Source: Cheiracanthium punctorium
Taxonomy: Eukaryota; Arthropoda; Arachnida; Araneae; Cheiracanthiidae
Direction: 5' to 3'
Assembly (NCBI GenBank): GCA_038373885.1
Contig: JAWZYV010000771.1
Location: forward strand, 620,001-684,000
Length of the DNA: 64,000 nucleotides
Part shown: in pieces, positions 34,194 to 45,783 of the stretch
Layout: every line of letters starts with the position of its first letter
How positions within the stretch are numbered: position 1 is the first letter of the stretch
Made by a program: the position numbers and the translations under genes
The notes under the pieces: model-generated
Told to the model about the DNA's origin: nothing
Databases searched by the model: none
Seen by the model: only the letters and a program-made list of their open reading frames with translations

Positions 34194-35292
34194 TTAATTT
34201 AAGCTTCAGAGTATCTATCAGTTCAGCGTTTGGGAAATAAAATTAAAACTGTACAATTTAAACATTCCTTTATTAAGAAGAATCAAACTGTAATCTTTAC
34301 AATCGGTGATGAACTGAATAAAATACATTTTTAAATTGATTTAATCTCTCCCTCAAAGTATCTAACAGTTTTGGGAATGAAGGGAAGAAAAAGTTAAGTG
34401 ATAAATTGCGTGAAGGTTAAACAAAAAAGAAAAAAAAATCACTTTTCGGTGCGTGTGTATGTGTGTGTACATTGTACCTACGGTTTATATTTTCTATGAA
34501 TCTCAGTTTTTGTGAAGATAAGACTGAAGAACAAAGGTTTTATATAACCTCAGATTTGAACAGTTAAAAAAAAATGCTGATGTGAAAAATTTAGAGTACG
34601 TTTTTCTTTTTAAAATAAATTTGGAGTTTATCTTGTTTGCAAGTGGTTGGCTTTCGGTTGGTTTTTTTTTTTTTTTTTTTTCACCCTCAGATGCTTTTTC
34701 GGAAATATAAACGAAGATATAAAATTATTCAAGCTTGTGCACCTAAGATGCATTAAGCAGGCAAAATTTTTCTTTCCTCGGTAGACTTAAGATGTGATGC
34801 CCGGCAACATACGGAAAAAAAATTACTTTTCTTAAAGTTATTTAATTTTTTTTAATGTAAGATTTAATGAAATGCACCATTTTATATTTCTAAAATATAA
34901 CAAATTAATTAGTCAAATGGATCATTAAGGGAAACGCAGCCTTAGACTTTAGATATTTAACAAAAACAACCCTTCTTTGAAATGTGATGTAAAAAAGCTT
35001 CCTTTTACTGCAAACAAAAGATACCAGTGAACATTTTTCAGCAGAAATTGTATGATGTTTAGCTTTTTTAAAAAACTATTAATTAAATGAACACAGTGAA
35101 AGATAACTTACTTAATTGCTAGTTTGAATTTAACTACAATAATTTCAATAGGAAAATAAATTTTTCTCTCCTAAATAAGATTACATTTATACTTAAATTA
35201 CCAGTAATTTAATTTTAACACTATCATTATAGGTAGCAATTGAATGTTCAATTCATCTACAAGATAGTCATAAAAAAAAACTTCTCCGATGT
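33786..35292. other. AT-rich with (AT)n microsatellite
   Basis: An AT dinucleotide run lies at about 34161-34190 and a T-run of about 22 near 34660-34681. Frames at 33779-34109 overlap on both strands and are unassigned. No gene. Confidence 0.5.
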
Positions 35293-36140
35293 ATGATCCT
35301 TCAGCCATCATTCCGTTCGATCGATCGGGATGAGATTTTAGATATAGGTATTCAGAGGCATGAGGCGCTCGAGACTGGGATTGTTTAAAACAACAAAGCT
35401 TTCATGATTACGGTTACAATAAAAAAAATCGAAAATTTTCAACAGCAACTCCCTACTTTTTTTCTGCGAAAGTTGATTAGCTCATTGAAAAACCATAAAT
35501 GGTATTGGAACGATGCAAGTATGACTAAAATTGGAGGCGTAAAACATTTGCAAAGAAGAGCACTGAAAAGAACCCAGACTCAACACAGAGAGAAAGTGCT
35601 TTGACACAATTTGCATTCATTCACTGGAGAAATATTAAACTAAGAATATAGCACTTGAAAACTTAATACCAATAAAAACAATTTCGTCCCTCTCCTCTCT
35701 TAAGCTGACATTGGTTCTCTACAATACTCTTCTACGCAATGTTTTACGCCACCAGTTTTCGTTATAGGTTTCGTTATAGGTACAGGGTCCAACATCATTC
35801 ATTGTTTTCAATGGGCTGATCAACTTTCGCAGTGGAAAAAGTGGGTTATGACATTGGAAAATTTCGAAATATTTTCATTGTAACCGTAACCCCCCTCTCC
35901 CGCCCTGAAAATTTAAGAAAATTAACATATAACCTATTTGAAAATGGATTTTCTATAATAAGAGACATTCCCCCCTCAGTGTTACATATTGCACCCCCAT
36001 GTCACATGACAGTTTACGCCACTGGTGAGAGCTCTACTGTTTTAAACAATCACAATATCGAGAGCATACCTCTGAATAACTCGATCTGAAATCCATAACG
36101 ATAGGTTAGGATAGGTTGAACGGAATGACAGCTAGAGATC
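35293..36140. mobile_element. Foldback element with >100-bp inverted arms
   Basis: The left arm (about 35300-35450) and right arm (about 35830-36130) are inverted copies. Shared blocks include ATCATTCCGTTC, TATTCAGAGG, GATTGTTTAAAACA and ACGGTTACAAT. The right arm contains an extra segment of about 150 bp (about 35890-36030) that starts beside a C-run and ends at CGCCACTGGTG, possibly a later insertion. No transposase is seen; the frame at 35832-36089 spans the arm and is not a gene. Terminal target duplication not resolved. Confidence 0.6.
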
Positions 36141-36840
36141 CATATATCGGGGGAAGTTTTTTAACCCCCCCTTGTATATTATAAGATAATACTTTTTAGA
36201 CAACAGCATGTATATTGTTTAATTTTTAACTCAATGAAATGACATAACTGGAAACATAATAGTAAAAATGCATAAAAATAAATAAATTGGATGAAGTTTA
36301 CAAAATAAAATTAAGACTGAATAATGTAGAAAATTATTCATTTAAAAAATGTCGAAGAAATCTCATCAGAAATATTGATAAATCGATTTAAAATTCTTAT
36401 TCGGGTTGATTTTGTTCCCTTCTAGGTATTTATCTTCCAGGTGGATTGGCTTCGAAAAAAGGAAAAGAAAAAACGTTAATAACATACAAAGTAAGAAGTA
36501 AGACAGTAAGACACGTTTTTGTCTGTATCTCCAATAAACGGTGTACTCATTTCGCTTAAATCTTTCCCTTTAAAAGCGCGCGACCGAAAAAAAAAAAAAA
36601 GAAAACGTTGCTGCAAGAAAATTAAGTTTTTTTTTTTAAACTAAAATATTACTTTTTGATTACATCTGATTGTTTTTCGAATGTTTATCTGACACATTTC
36701 CAGGGAGGGGAGAGGGTACGATATTAGTGAATTTCTTTTAATCTGGTATTAATTGACTCTCATCAGAATTTGCTCCTTCACTAAGCGAGCAGGCTTATCA
36801 TCTCTTACACTGAATGCTACTTACTTCTATTTTATAAACC
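36141..36840. other. AT-rich, no gene recognised
   Basis: A-runs near 36585-36600 and T-runs near 36630. Nothing else supported. Confidence 0.45.
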
Positions 36841-37027
36841 ATGTATGGGCAAACTTTGAAAAGTTGCGGGCCAAACATTAAGATGTTAGTGAAGTCTCAG
36901 GTCGTTTAATTAGGATTTATATGCGATTTTCAATGGTTTGTATGCTTTCTGATGTGTTCAGCGGGCCAGATCAAAAGCCTTATCGGACCACATCCGGATT
37001 GCGGGCCGGAGGTTGCCCGTATGTGCT
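36841..37027. mobile_element. Probable hAT-like MITE, CATGTATGGGCAAAC ends
   Basis: The left end CATGTATGGGCAAACTTTG and right end GGAGGTTGCCCGTATGTG are imperfect inverted repeats around a body with two GCGGGCCAGA-like blocks. I could not confirm an 8-bp target duplication. Confidence 0.45.
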
Positions 37028-37596
37028 TTCGACCATACGTAGTCAACCTTTTTGAAGCCACGCCAAATTCTAGAAGTTTAAACGCTGGGCCATACACTGA
37101 TTTATTTATATATTTATTTATTAAGCCAGCGTTTTGTGTTGTAGATTTAATCATATTGTCTCTCCCAAGCAGATTATTTCTAGATCGAACTCTTTATTAG
37201 TCTAACATTTTTTTTAAGCAAGAAATTGTTTTTTAAGAATACAAAATGTAACTGAAAATCAAACATATTAATTAGACAAAGACAATTCAAAAATACATCA
37301 GCTTAATGAAACGTGAGACTTAATTTTTCAAAACTAAGCATATCCGTAATAATCTCAAGGTTATTGTCCGAGTCTACATTTTTATTGTCTGGTAATGTGA
37401 CTGTGAACATTCCAAAGCTCTCGTTGGACAGTATTTAAATGGCGTACACCTCAAAATACCCTGATTTAATATGAGATATCATGACGTGAAGCCTGGGGCC
37501 GAACGTGTTGTTTGTGTATTTGGTGTTCATTTTGATGCTACGGTTAAAATCTTTCGTTAAGCAGTGCGGTGTCTACCGAATGTACACGTTGCTATA
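37028..37596. other. Intergenic, no gene recognised
   Basis: AT-rich with two 70-80-codon frames on opposite strands at 36930-37200 that partly overlap the preceding MITE. No domain. Confidence 0.4.
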
Positions 37597-38071
37597 CAGT
37601 GGAGTTTTGTGTTACGCGAGGGATGCGTTGCAGGACACCTTGCGTAAGTGAAAATTTCGCGTTGTGTGTGTATAACCGGCTTTTAGAAAAAAATGTACAG
37701 TTACATTAGACGTTAATTATAAACACCCCCCAAACCCTTTTAAACTATTCCCTAACCGTATATTATAATTTCCTACATAAATTAATAATTGAAGCTCTAC
37801 TTAGGCTGGGACGAGTTGGGTGCTTCCGCCTTCAGTGATGCTGCGAGGAAAAAATCGCGCTCGCTGGTTGGCTTTCGGCTTCATTAGCAAATCATGACGA
37901 AGATATTTACCCCTCACACTCAGCACTTCTGTTTGCGCTTATTACTGTAGGCGCAAAAATCTCCTATTGCGGGCGATGAGTCCGCGTTCTCTCTGAAACA
38001 CGTTACTCGTGAAGAACTCGCGTAATATCCCATTCGCGTAAGACAGATCGCGATGTCGGCCGAGTCCACTG
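37597..38071. mobile_element. pogo/Tigger-like MITE, copy 1
   Basis: The left end CAGTGGAGTTTTGTGTTACG and right end CGTAAGAC... to GAGTCCACTG form inverted repeats, with TA on both sides (37595-37596 and 38072-38073). The whole element is homologous to 46238-46699, with shared GTGAAAATTTCGCGTTGTG and ATATCCCATTCGCGTAAGA. No coding capacity. It abuts the transposase C-terminal relic at 38074. Confidence 0.75.
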
Positions 38072-38073
38072 TA

Positions 38074-38372
38074 CTGTGGACACCGCGCTGTCGCGACGTG
38101 CGCACCTATTCCAGGGCGTGTTCAAGCCTGCTTCGAAATATGCACGGCGGACATTTCGAACATCTGCCTTTGTAATTTGCAAATACTGCAGTTGATGTGT
38201 CAAGTAAAGTGTTTTTTTTTCCTTGTACCGGATGTGTCGTCATATATGTTTTTCGTATTTTTCTGGAAAACTATGGGTCGCATATGTACAGTTCTCCGGG
38301 AATTTTTTATGTACTTCCATGGCGGAATCTGGCTGTACGGAGTTTGGGCAGTATTTATGGGACACCCTGTAT
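38074..38372 (+). pseudogene. DDE transposase C-terminal relic with 3' TIR
   Basis: A plus-strand frame from about 38074 to the stop at 38173-38175 reads RDVRTYSRACSSLLRNMHGG followed by HFEHLPL. A terminal GGHFEHL block is the usual C-terminus of arthropod IS630/Tc1-related DDE_3 transposases. About 195 bp further on, the sequence ends in TTTATGGGACACCCTGTATA, a typical 3' terminal repeat for such elements. The catalytic part is missing: the pogo-like MITE sits exactly at the left border. Too short to be functional. Confidence 0.6.
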
Positions 38373-39194
38373 ACACATAGAACGACAGAATGTAAACATA
38401 ACTAATGTATTTAAATAGCTTTTCTTGGGGAAGGTTTAATGAAATTTTTAGTTAAATCTACAATTTTTTAAACATACTATACGTCATATATATAAGTTGA
38501 ACATTATTTTACTAAATTATGTTTAATATTATTTCATTTGACGACAAATATTGGCCTCTCGGCAATGTATTTTTTCAAAAGCAATTTTCCCAGCACAATA
38601 CCCGAACGGGAGACTTTTTCAATTTAAATAAACTGCATTTTCATAGTTACAAATATCGCTAATCAATATGAGGCTGTTTTTTTTTATTTGTGAAAATAAA
38701 AGCACGTTTTTTTTCTCTTTCTTTTCTTTTCTTTTCAATTTGTTGGAGGGAGGTAAAGACTAATTTGTTAAAGGATAAAAAGAATGAAAAATGCAGATAA
38801 CAAAATGTCACTCAGAATTAGTGTCAGATGATTTTTTTCCCAATAAAATAAAAACCTGCGAGCTCTTTTGTAATGCGAACAAAGAGAAACGAAATGCTAA
38901 TCTCTCTTTTTTTCTACTTTTTTAAATAAAAAACTTCGAAAAAAGGGACTCTAATGAAGTTAATATTTAAATGAGTATTGTTTCCGAAAAGTCATACTTT
39001 GATGAACATAAAAAATTAATTAATCATCAAGTTATATCAATAAGTGAAAACTTTCTAAGGATTCGCTTTTTAAAGACTATGTTATAATGGTAAAAAAGGT
39101 TTGCAAAATAACAGGGCAAATCAGGCGTTCAACAAGGATCAAAAATCACAGGTACATAGGGTCGTGAGTGTTATCCGGAGCTACTCGAGGGCGT
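38373..39194. other. AT-rich, no gene recognised
   Basis: No repeat or gene defined. Confidence 0.45.
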
Positions 39195-39198
39195 TTAA

Positions 39199-39707
39199 CC
39201 CTTTGAGGCGCAACCCTTTCCCAATGCTGAAAAAAGGGCAGCCGTTGCCATCGCTCGACTTAACTACCAGCAAGATGGCGGACGATCGAAACGTTCATCG
39301 CGTGCCACAGATCTAGAGACCTTTTTTGACGACAGCTAGCTGTGCCCGCGCACTGCCAGCTGCGTCAAAAAAGGGTCTCTAGATCTGTGGCACGCGATGA
39401 ACGTTTCGATCGTCGGCCATCTCGCTGGTAGTTAAGTCGAGCAATGGCAACGGCTGCCCTTTTTTCAGCACTGGGCAATGTATCCAGCTGTTCTCGCATT
39501 CTTCCTTTTTCAGCAGATGTCAGTGCTATTAAAAATAATCGTGACAATTTTTTGACGGGAAATGACGTGCTAAAAAGTAATGGAATCTCGTGGAGCTATG
39601 TTACCCGCAACTATTTTTATAGAAATCAAATCTATTCTTCGTGACTGGCAGCAATCAAAACGTCAGAGTTCGGTATTCCCAGAGCGGGAACACTGCGCGT
39701 TAAAGGG
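39199..39707 (+). mobile_element. piggyBac-type MITE, copy D
   Basis: Exact TTAA flanks (39195-39198 and 39708-39711). CCCTTTGAGGCGC start and GCGCGTTAAAGGG end. Hairpin arms run from about 39225 to 39470 with the centre near 39345. The non-inverted arm contains a 66-codon frame (39444-39644) that is alignable with frames in copies A, E and F. Confidence 0.92.
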
Positions 39708-39969
39708 TTAAAATAGCACGTAATACAAAAACAAGAAAGAAAAGCATTCCACGTCATTTATTTATAGTAGTCACATCCTACGAATCTAAGACCTCTAAAG
39801 GACATGCTCATAGTTTTTTTCCAGATGCATCGAAACACGTTTGACATCGACTCTGCATTGAACGGCACGCTTTCTCGAAGATATCAGGTGTGACTCGAAC
39901 ACATTCTGCTGCCGCAGCAATTATTCAAGTCTTTTTGGCGATTACAGAGGTGTTTCATGAACAAGACCT

Positions 39970-40853
39970 TTAATAAAAAAGACTGAAAAAAAATTGGAGA
40001 CAGATCTGATGATCGTGGTTGACGTGCGATTGATCCACCGCGACCAATCCAGCTCCCAGGAAAAGTAGCCTGCAGATGTGTTTTGACTTATCAGCTAAAA
40101 TGTGCGGAGCTCCGTCGTGCTGAAATCGAATTCGGCGACGAATAGGCTTAGAAACATTATTTAGCATGTGTGGTAGAACCTTATTAGTAAGATTACAAGG
40201 TAAGTGCAACCAGCGAATATTTCCGGGGAATGTACGTAAAAAATAAAACAATCTCCTACAATGCCAGTCCACACGTTCATGGTAAATTTGCGTTGTGAGA
40301 CACGTGTACGTGTAGCATGTGGGTTGCCATCCACCCAAGTATGCAAGTTGTGAACGTTCGTTACACTATCTATTGTAAACGTAGTTTCATCAGCGAAGAG
40401 AACACTTGCTGTGAAGTTTCGGTGAGCAGTATTTCCTTTCCAAAAACCAACGCGCCAATTCCATGCGTTTGTGGTAATCCTCCTGTTCTAATTCATCGAT
40501 GTGTTGTAAATGAAAATGTTGCAGTATTTCGTCGTGTATAATGCGTCGTGTATGTTCTGGGATATGGGTGTATTGGGATACAATTCGTGAACTTGTTGAA
40601 GGATACGCGTCAGTTCTTGGAGAGCACTTTCTTATGTTGTCAAAAACTGTCAGAGTTGTTCGTTTGTGACCAGCATCCGGCTTGTGCAGGTCGAACTAGC
40701 CGGTTTCGCGCAATCGTTGATGCAGAGTGCCAAGGTATCTTCGTATTAGAATATTTTTCTCAATACAATCGCACGGCTTCTCGTCCATTGCAGCTCGTCT
40801 CTCCATAAATCAATAGATGTCAGCCATTTCACGGTACGTGTAATTAGCCATGT
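39970..40853 (-). pseudogene. DDE transposase relic, DUF4817-type
   Basis: On the minus strand the start MANYTYREMADIY (40853 downward) matches the N-terminal DUF4817 block of this arthropod transposase family. Further on, after frame changes, come FADETTFTIDSVTNVHNLHT, HTWVDGNPHATRTRVSQRKF with TMNVWTGIVGD, then LLIRFYHTC, and finally RRRIRFQHDGAPHILADKSK. FADETTF holds the first catalytic Asp and FQHDGAP the second. Beyond that the frame decays, and the SPDLxPxDFFLWG block with the third acidic residue is not readable. Several frameshifts and stops separate the segments, so the gene is dead. Element ends were not found. The piggyBac-type MITE copy D lies just to the left. Confidence 0.8.
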
Positions 40854-40959
40854 TACAAAGCATCTACGGCTTAAACGAAAACAAAATCTCCATTAACTCT
40901 GCTCGTGTTAGTCTAGTTTGCGTCTTGTTATACAAAGTAAAACTCAACTTTTTTTTTTT

Positions 40960-41178
40960 TTTTTTTTTTTTTTAAGAGCATGCATTTTGATCAACGAACA
41001 TTCGCCTCTACTAAGACCTGAATTATTTGTCATTTTACTATAAGGACACTCAAAGGATGGCCAACGTTACCCCTAATGCAGGGACGGACAAGTTAATACC
41101 CAAGCCCAGAATCGAACCCGGATCTAAGATGTGATAGAACGGTTCTTTAGCCACTACACCCCCTAGGCCGCAGTAATA
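40960..41178 (-). repeat. tRNA-derived SINE, third family
   Basis: On the minus strand, GGGTGTAGTGGCTAAAGAAC (A-box-like) is followed by CCGGGTTCGATTCTGGGC (B box), then a body with GGTAACGTTGGCCATCC. A run of about 28 T at 40945-40973 on the plus strand lies at its 3' side, consistent with a poly-A tail. Confidence 0.65.
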
Positions 41179-41313
41179 CGAAACTAGAAAGGCTGATTAT
41201 CTTTTCTATTCGTGTGGCTGCTTGAACTTTTTCACAAGGGAAAAGGAAGGACCTTTTTTACCACCCAAAATGATCATCTCGTTGATAAGTACCATCTTGT
41301 GTGTCTTATTATA

Positions 41314-41960
41314 CAGGGTATCTCAAAAAGATGGTAACGGTCTTTATTTCTTTATCTACTAGAGATAAGTGTGCAGTTGTTGTTTTTTTTAGTTTGTGTA
41401 CGAGCTACGTACAGGAAAACTCCCGGTTAGTAAAATGTGTCCCATCCACAAATGAGGTAATGTATAAAATTTGAGACTTTTATTTTAAAAATTGCCTGAG
41501 ATATCTTTTAACAAAGATGATCAGCGGCTATACATGAATTTGAATGTAAACACTTATTGCTAGAGTGAAAAAAAATATTTTCTTTCGTAATTTCTGTACG
41601 ATCCCTGAAATGCGATCATCCGACGTGATTTTTTTCCTTAGAGAGCCGTTGAAAAATGGTTTAACTCAGTATACTTTAAATCTTCACATCTCTGATACTT
41701 TTTAAAATATATTTCTAAAATTTTGTACATCAGCCCATTAGTGCATGGGACACATTTTACTTATTCGGATTTTTTTTTCTGTACGGGGGTCGTATTCAAA
41801 TTTTAAAAGTTTAAGTTTTTGAAAATTAAAGAGAGGAATTCTTTCTTAACGGAGTCTTATTTCCGAGCTTATTTTGAACTTTTTTGCTACTTTCATTGCC
41901 CAGTTATCTGTTATAGGTAAAGAATTGAAGCCCTTTACCACCTTTTGGATACATTTGTAT
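41314..41960 (+). repeat. ~650-bp TIR repeat, copy 2 (most complete)
   Basis: The left end CAGGGTATCTCAAAAAGATGG (preceded by TA) and the right end near CTTTACCACCTTTTGGATAC are inverted. It shares long blocks with 3553-4292 and its right half with 45563-45768. No protein. Likely a Tc1/mariner-related non-autonomous element. Confidence 0.65.
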
Positions 41961-43479
41961 AATGTTTATATTAATTTTACATTCTAACACCAGTTTTTGT
42001 TGAGTTTTTTTTTTTTCACTATCATTTCACTCTACTGCATTTAAAATTTTAAAGTGAACAGTTTCTTAAACTTCAATTAAGTTTTGGCTAAAAACTAACA
42101 GAAATTTTTTTTTATGTTAAATGGTGGTACATTAATGTAAGTATTTAACTGTGCATGTTTCATGCAATACATATTCAGTAGTAGATATATATTTTATTTT
42201 TCTTATTTATTTTCTTATTCTTATTATAATCTGTTTAATCAGAGCAAATCTTAGACCAATTAAGAATCTACAAAATACAATACAGTTGGATTCCAAAACA
42301 ATATTTAAGTTTGATTGTGACATTTTTGTTTTAAAAGAACCGATCCGAAAATTGCTTTTAAAATACATTTCTGTGCTTTTATTCTATTTATACAATATAC
42401 AGAGAAAAAAAATCAGAAAGAAAAGAAACTTCACAATTACTTACAGAAAGGAAAGCATTTCTTCACTAGAAATATAGTTTTGACCTAATTTTTTAAACTC
42501 ACACAATCAAAGATGTTTGTTTACTTCCCTCGCAGTCTTTTGTTAGCTGAATAAACATCCATGTGTGTGAGTATCATTTGGTGGTATTGATTTTGCAATT
42601 TTCATTTAAACCCACTTCGTGTGTTTTCTTTTCTATACCAAGATAATAACAAAATATAGTTTAAATGCATTTCATCAGAATGAAGCAAAGATAGATTTCA
42701 AAAATGGAAACAGCATTAAACGTCCTTTGCCAACAAAAAACTTTGCAGAAAGGAAGAGAAGGAAGGAGGACATGAAACTTTTTCAAGCTTGAAAACAATT
42801 CTCGAAATTTTCCCCAACGTAACCACAAAAATAAGTGTTTTTATATGAAAAGACTGAATTGCATAAGTCTGAAAGCAAATGAATCATTTTCCTATTCAGT
42901 TTAGAAATCTAAAAGTGAATCCAGCAAAACTAATTTCAGTTTTTCATTTTTTCTATCGTTTCTTTTTCTACAGCATTATTGGTATCTGCGAATCATTTTG
43001 CAAAGATTTTACCAAAACTGCTAATTGAAACTTGGAAATTCCTTTCTGCGAATTTTTTTTCTATGGGGCACACAGGCGGATTTTTAAAATTTTTTGGTCA
43101 AACGTATAGATGGATTTAAACATTTAAAAAGCTAAAGAAATAAAGCAAAACATGATATAAAGTTCGATAATAATTGGTCTGAGTCATGTGTTAAATCATC
43201 TTCAACACCCCAAAAATTTGTTACTTTGCTGACAAAATTTTCAAATGTTTTATTATTATCTTTTGAATTACAGTCTCAATAATATTCAATCAATTGTTGA
43301 CGACATACGACGGTTATTCTCAGAAAATAAATCTCAAAATAAGTTTAAAAAAGAAAAAAATTCCGTTGTTTTTAATTTTAGTTGTTAATTATCTAATAAT
43401 TAGGAGAGTAGCAAATATTAGCAACTACAGAAGAAATGTTGAAAAAAGTTTTTTGCGCCACATGTTTTAAAAAATATAT
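41961..43479. other. Very AT-rich, no gene recognised
   Basis: The 108-codon frame at 42151-42477 is Ile/Leu/Phe/Tyr-rich and looks like chance in AT-rich DNA. No domain. Confidence 0.5.
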
Positions 43480-45134
43480 GTGGGAACTTGTCTGATATAA
43501 AGTACATAAGCGGTTCCACTTACGCAAGTAATCATGGTGCTATCAAGTTATTCCGGCTGTTAATTCAGTATTTTGACTCTCAGAAAGACGAAATTCAGGT
43601 CTCCTTAATAGATATTCAATCACAACAAAATGAGACATCCGAAACGGTATCTAATTACATCTATGATTCACTGTATTACAAAACCTCTCGGACGAACTAG
43701 TAGCATTTTCGGCTGATAATGCTACTACTAATTTCGGCGGCAAAGACAGTGGAGGGCAAAATAATGTTTTCTTTACATTAAAATCTCTAATAAATAATCA
43801 GAATATCAATGGAGTCGGCTGTTTTCATGGGCGCCGGCAGCACAGGGCGAGGAGGGCAATGGCACCCCCCCCTTGATTTTTGTATGCAGTGTTTTCCCTT
43901 GCTTTTTTTCTCTTTCCAACATGGTAACCATACGTTGAAGTAGTCTTTGCCCCCTCTTGAGTAGTCTTTCCCCCCCCCTGGAGTAGTCTTTGCCGCCCCC
44001 ATGGAAATATTCTGCCGGCGTACATGGCTGTGTTGCACAATTTTCAATAATTTTGTCCATAGTGCTCTTGGTTCCTTGCCATTGTGTCTTGAAAGTATTG
44101 TCATGCAGATTCAAAATCATTTTGCTACATTTACCGTACGTACAGAGGAACCCAAAAGTATTAGCTCAGAATTAGACATTCATTTCATACAAATACTTCA
44201 TCATTCAAAGACGCGCTGGTTGGTCTCTTCCCAGCAATAGAAAGGATTTTGCAAATGTTTGAGCCCCCAAGTCATATTTCTTGGAAAAGGAAAAGAATAA
44301 TGCATACAGAACTTTGAGAGGATTTTTTGAAGATGACCTTAACGAAGGCTATTTTTGGGCTGTTCATTCTTTCATGGCCATTTATCAAAATCGCATCAAA
44401 GATACAGAAAAGGCTGATGTTTATGTTAATGAGGTTTTGGAAAACTGTTCTGACATAATGAACAGCATAAATGCAAGGATTGAACAACACTTTTGTCCAC
44501 TGAAAGTGACTTCTATTTTGCGTAATCTCAAAGACAACAACAAAAATTCTGAACACGTGACTGCGTTCGTTCAAAGAGGATATTAAAAACATGTACATTA
44601 TTGCGGTACAATACTTACGATCTTGGACTGAAAACTTATACAAAGACACAAAACATTTCACATGGATGACTTTAAAAGATGTTCCTGAATGGAATCAAGT
44701 TTCCTATACTATAAGTATCCTATCACAAAACAACATTAAAGTTGACGATAGCAAACGTTTTGACCAACTGTGGAACCTTAAAAGATTTCTGAACAATAAC
44801 AAAGAGAACGTTGATTTCAAGAAGCTGTTAGCACACAAAAAATGGGTAGCCTATTTTAAATAGATGAGTAGTCAAGATTGCTTTTCAGAATTCGTAACTA
44901 TTTGTCAGTATTACTTTGCGATCCCAGGACATAACGCAAACGTTGAAACAGTTTTTTTCCTTGATAGGACAGCAATGGTCAAAAGAACGCAACAGATTAC
45001 ATGTTGACACTGTAGATAAAATGTTGGTTGTAGAATTTAATATAAAACATTTGACGTGTAAGGATTTTTACAACTGCATTTTGAAAGAAACTGAGCTTTT
45101 AAAGCAGGTTTCTGCCAACCAAAAATATGAATAA
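43480..45134 (+). pseudogene. hAT-family transposase pseudogene
   Basis: Consecutive plus-strand frames give a hAT-type transposase or a derived gene. An early piece (43488-43700) is followed by VAFSADNATTNFGG (catalytic-region text), then a MITE insertion, then ILHHSKTRW near 44190-44215, a long middle segment in the frame of EDDLNEGYFWAVHSFMAIYQ (44281-44586), and the C-terminus. There, FAIPGHNANVETVF (about 44918-44955) is followed one frame over by SLIGQQWSKERNRLHVDTVD. This is the hAT C-terminal dimerisation block. The break between them is a run of seven T near 44950: one T fewer would restore the continuous family pattern. Other lesions are stops near 43698, 44584 and 44861, and the MITE at 43826-44026. 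No zinc-finger N-terminus is visible. Not functional. The protein may equally derive from a host gene made from hAT. Confidence 0.8.
43826..44026. mobile_element. hAT-type MITE inserted in the hAT pseudogene
   Basis: A 201-bp element with ends CATGGGCGCCGGCAG and CTGCCGGCGTACATG. Flanks GCTGTTTT (43818-43825) and GCTGTGTT (44027-44034) match at 7 of 8 positions. Excising it rejoins GTCGGCTGTGTTGCACA, which continues the hAT coding text. Three tandem GAGTAGTCTTTGCCCCC-like units lie inside (about 43938-43998). Confidence 0.85.
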
Positions 45135-45562
45135 TGATTTTTATTAACTTAAATAGAAGAAGTTTTGTTTTGTTTAGATTGTTTTTTATTTTGTTTTGGG
45201 AAGTAATAGCAGGTACATAAGACTTATTTGTGCAATTGCCTATCATTAGAATTTAAGAAGAATTTTAAAATGTTGATAAATATTTATCTAGAATTTAATT
45301 TTGGCTGATGACTTTGGCTGATTAGTAATAAAGTACTTGAACTGATTTGGCATTCGATGTTATTTATATTTCATTAGAATTTAACAAGATTCATGGTAGT
45401 AATCAAAAAAGCTTGATTTTATATACAATTTTTTTTTTTGTTATACCTATTAATGCTGAGACAAAATCCTCAATATTGTAGGCTCTCCGGCCTTTTTACC
45501 CAAATGTCCAGCCAAACTGGCTGGTCTGTCCGGCTATTTGATTTGGCGACCTGGCAACCCTA
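45135..45562. other. Intergenic, no gene recognised
   Basis: Near 45480-45555 a block ending GGCGACCTGGCAACCCTA resembles one end of a hAT-like MITE. No partner end found. Confidence 0.35.
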
Positions 45563-45768
45563 AGTGTATGGGACACGTTTTACTAACTGGGAATTTCTTT
45601 GTACGGGGTCGTATGCAAATTTAAAAAGTGTAACTTTTTGAAAATGAACGAGAGGAATTTTTTCTCTTATTTCCGATCTTATTCTGAACATTTTTTCAGG
45701 TTACAATGCCTACTTATCTCTATTAGAAAAAGAATTAAAGCCCGTTACCACCTTTTTGGGATACTCTG
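45563..45768 (+). repeat. ~650-bp TIR repeat, copy 3 (right half)
   Basis: Homologous to the right part of 41314-41960 (TTTACTAACTGGGAATTTC, GTACGGGGTCGTATGCAAAT) and ends GTTACCACCTTTTTGGGATA then CTCTG. Its left half is missing. Confidence 0.65.
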
Positions 45769-45783
45769 CATATATAATATGTA

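Noticed and set aside
42151..42477. 108-codon frame resembling a membrane protein
   Set aside because: Ile/Leu/Phe/Tyr/Lys content is what AT-rich DNA gives by chance; no start context, splice sites or family.
44272..44661. 129-codon minus-strand frame
   Set aside because: It is the antisense shadow of the hAT pseudogene, whose plus-strand text matches a known domain.
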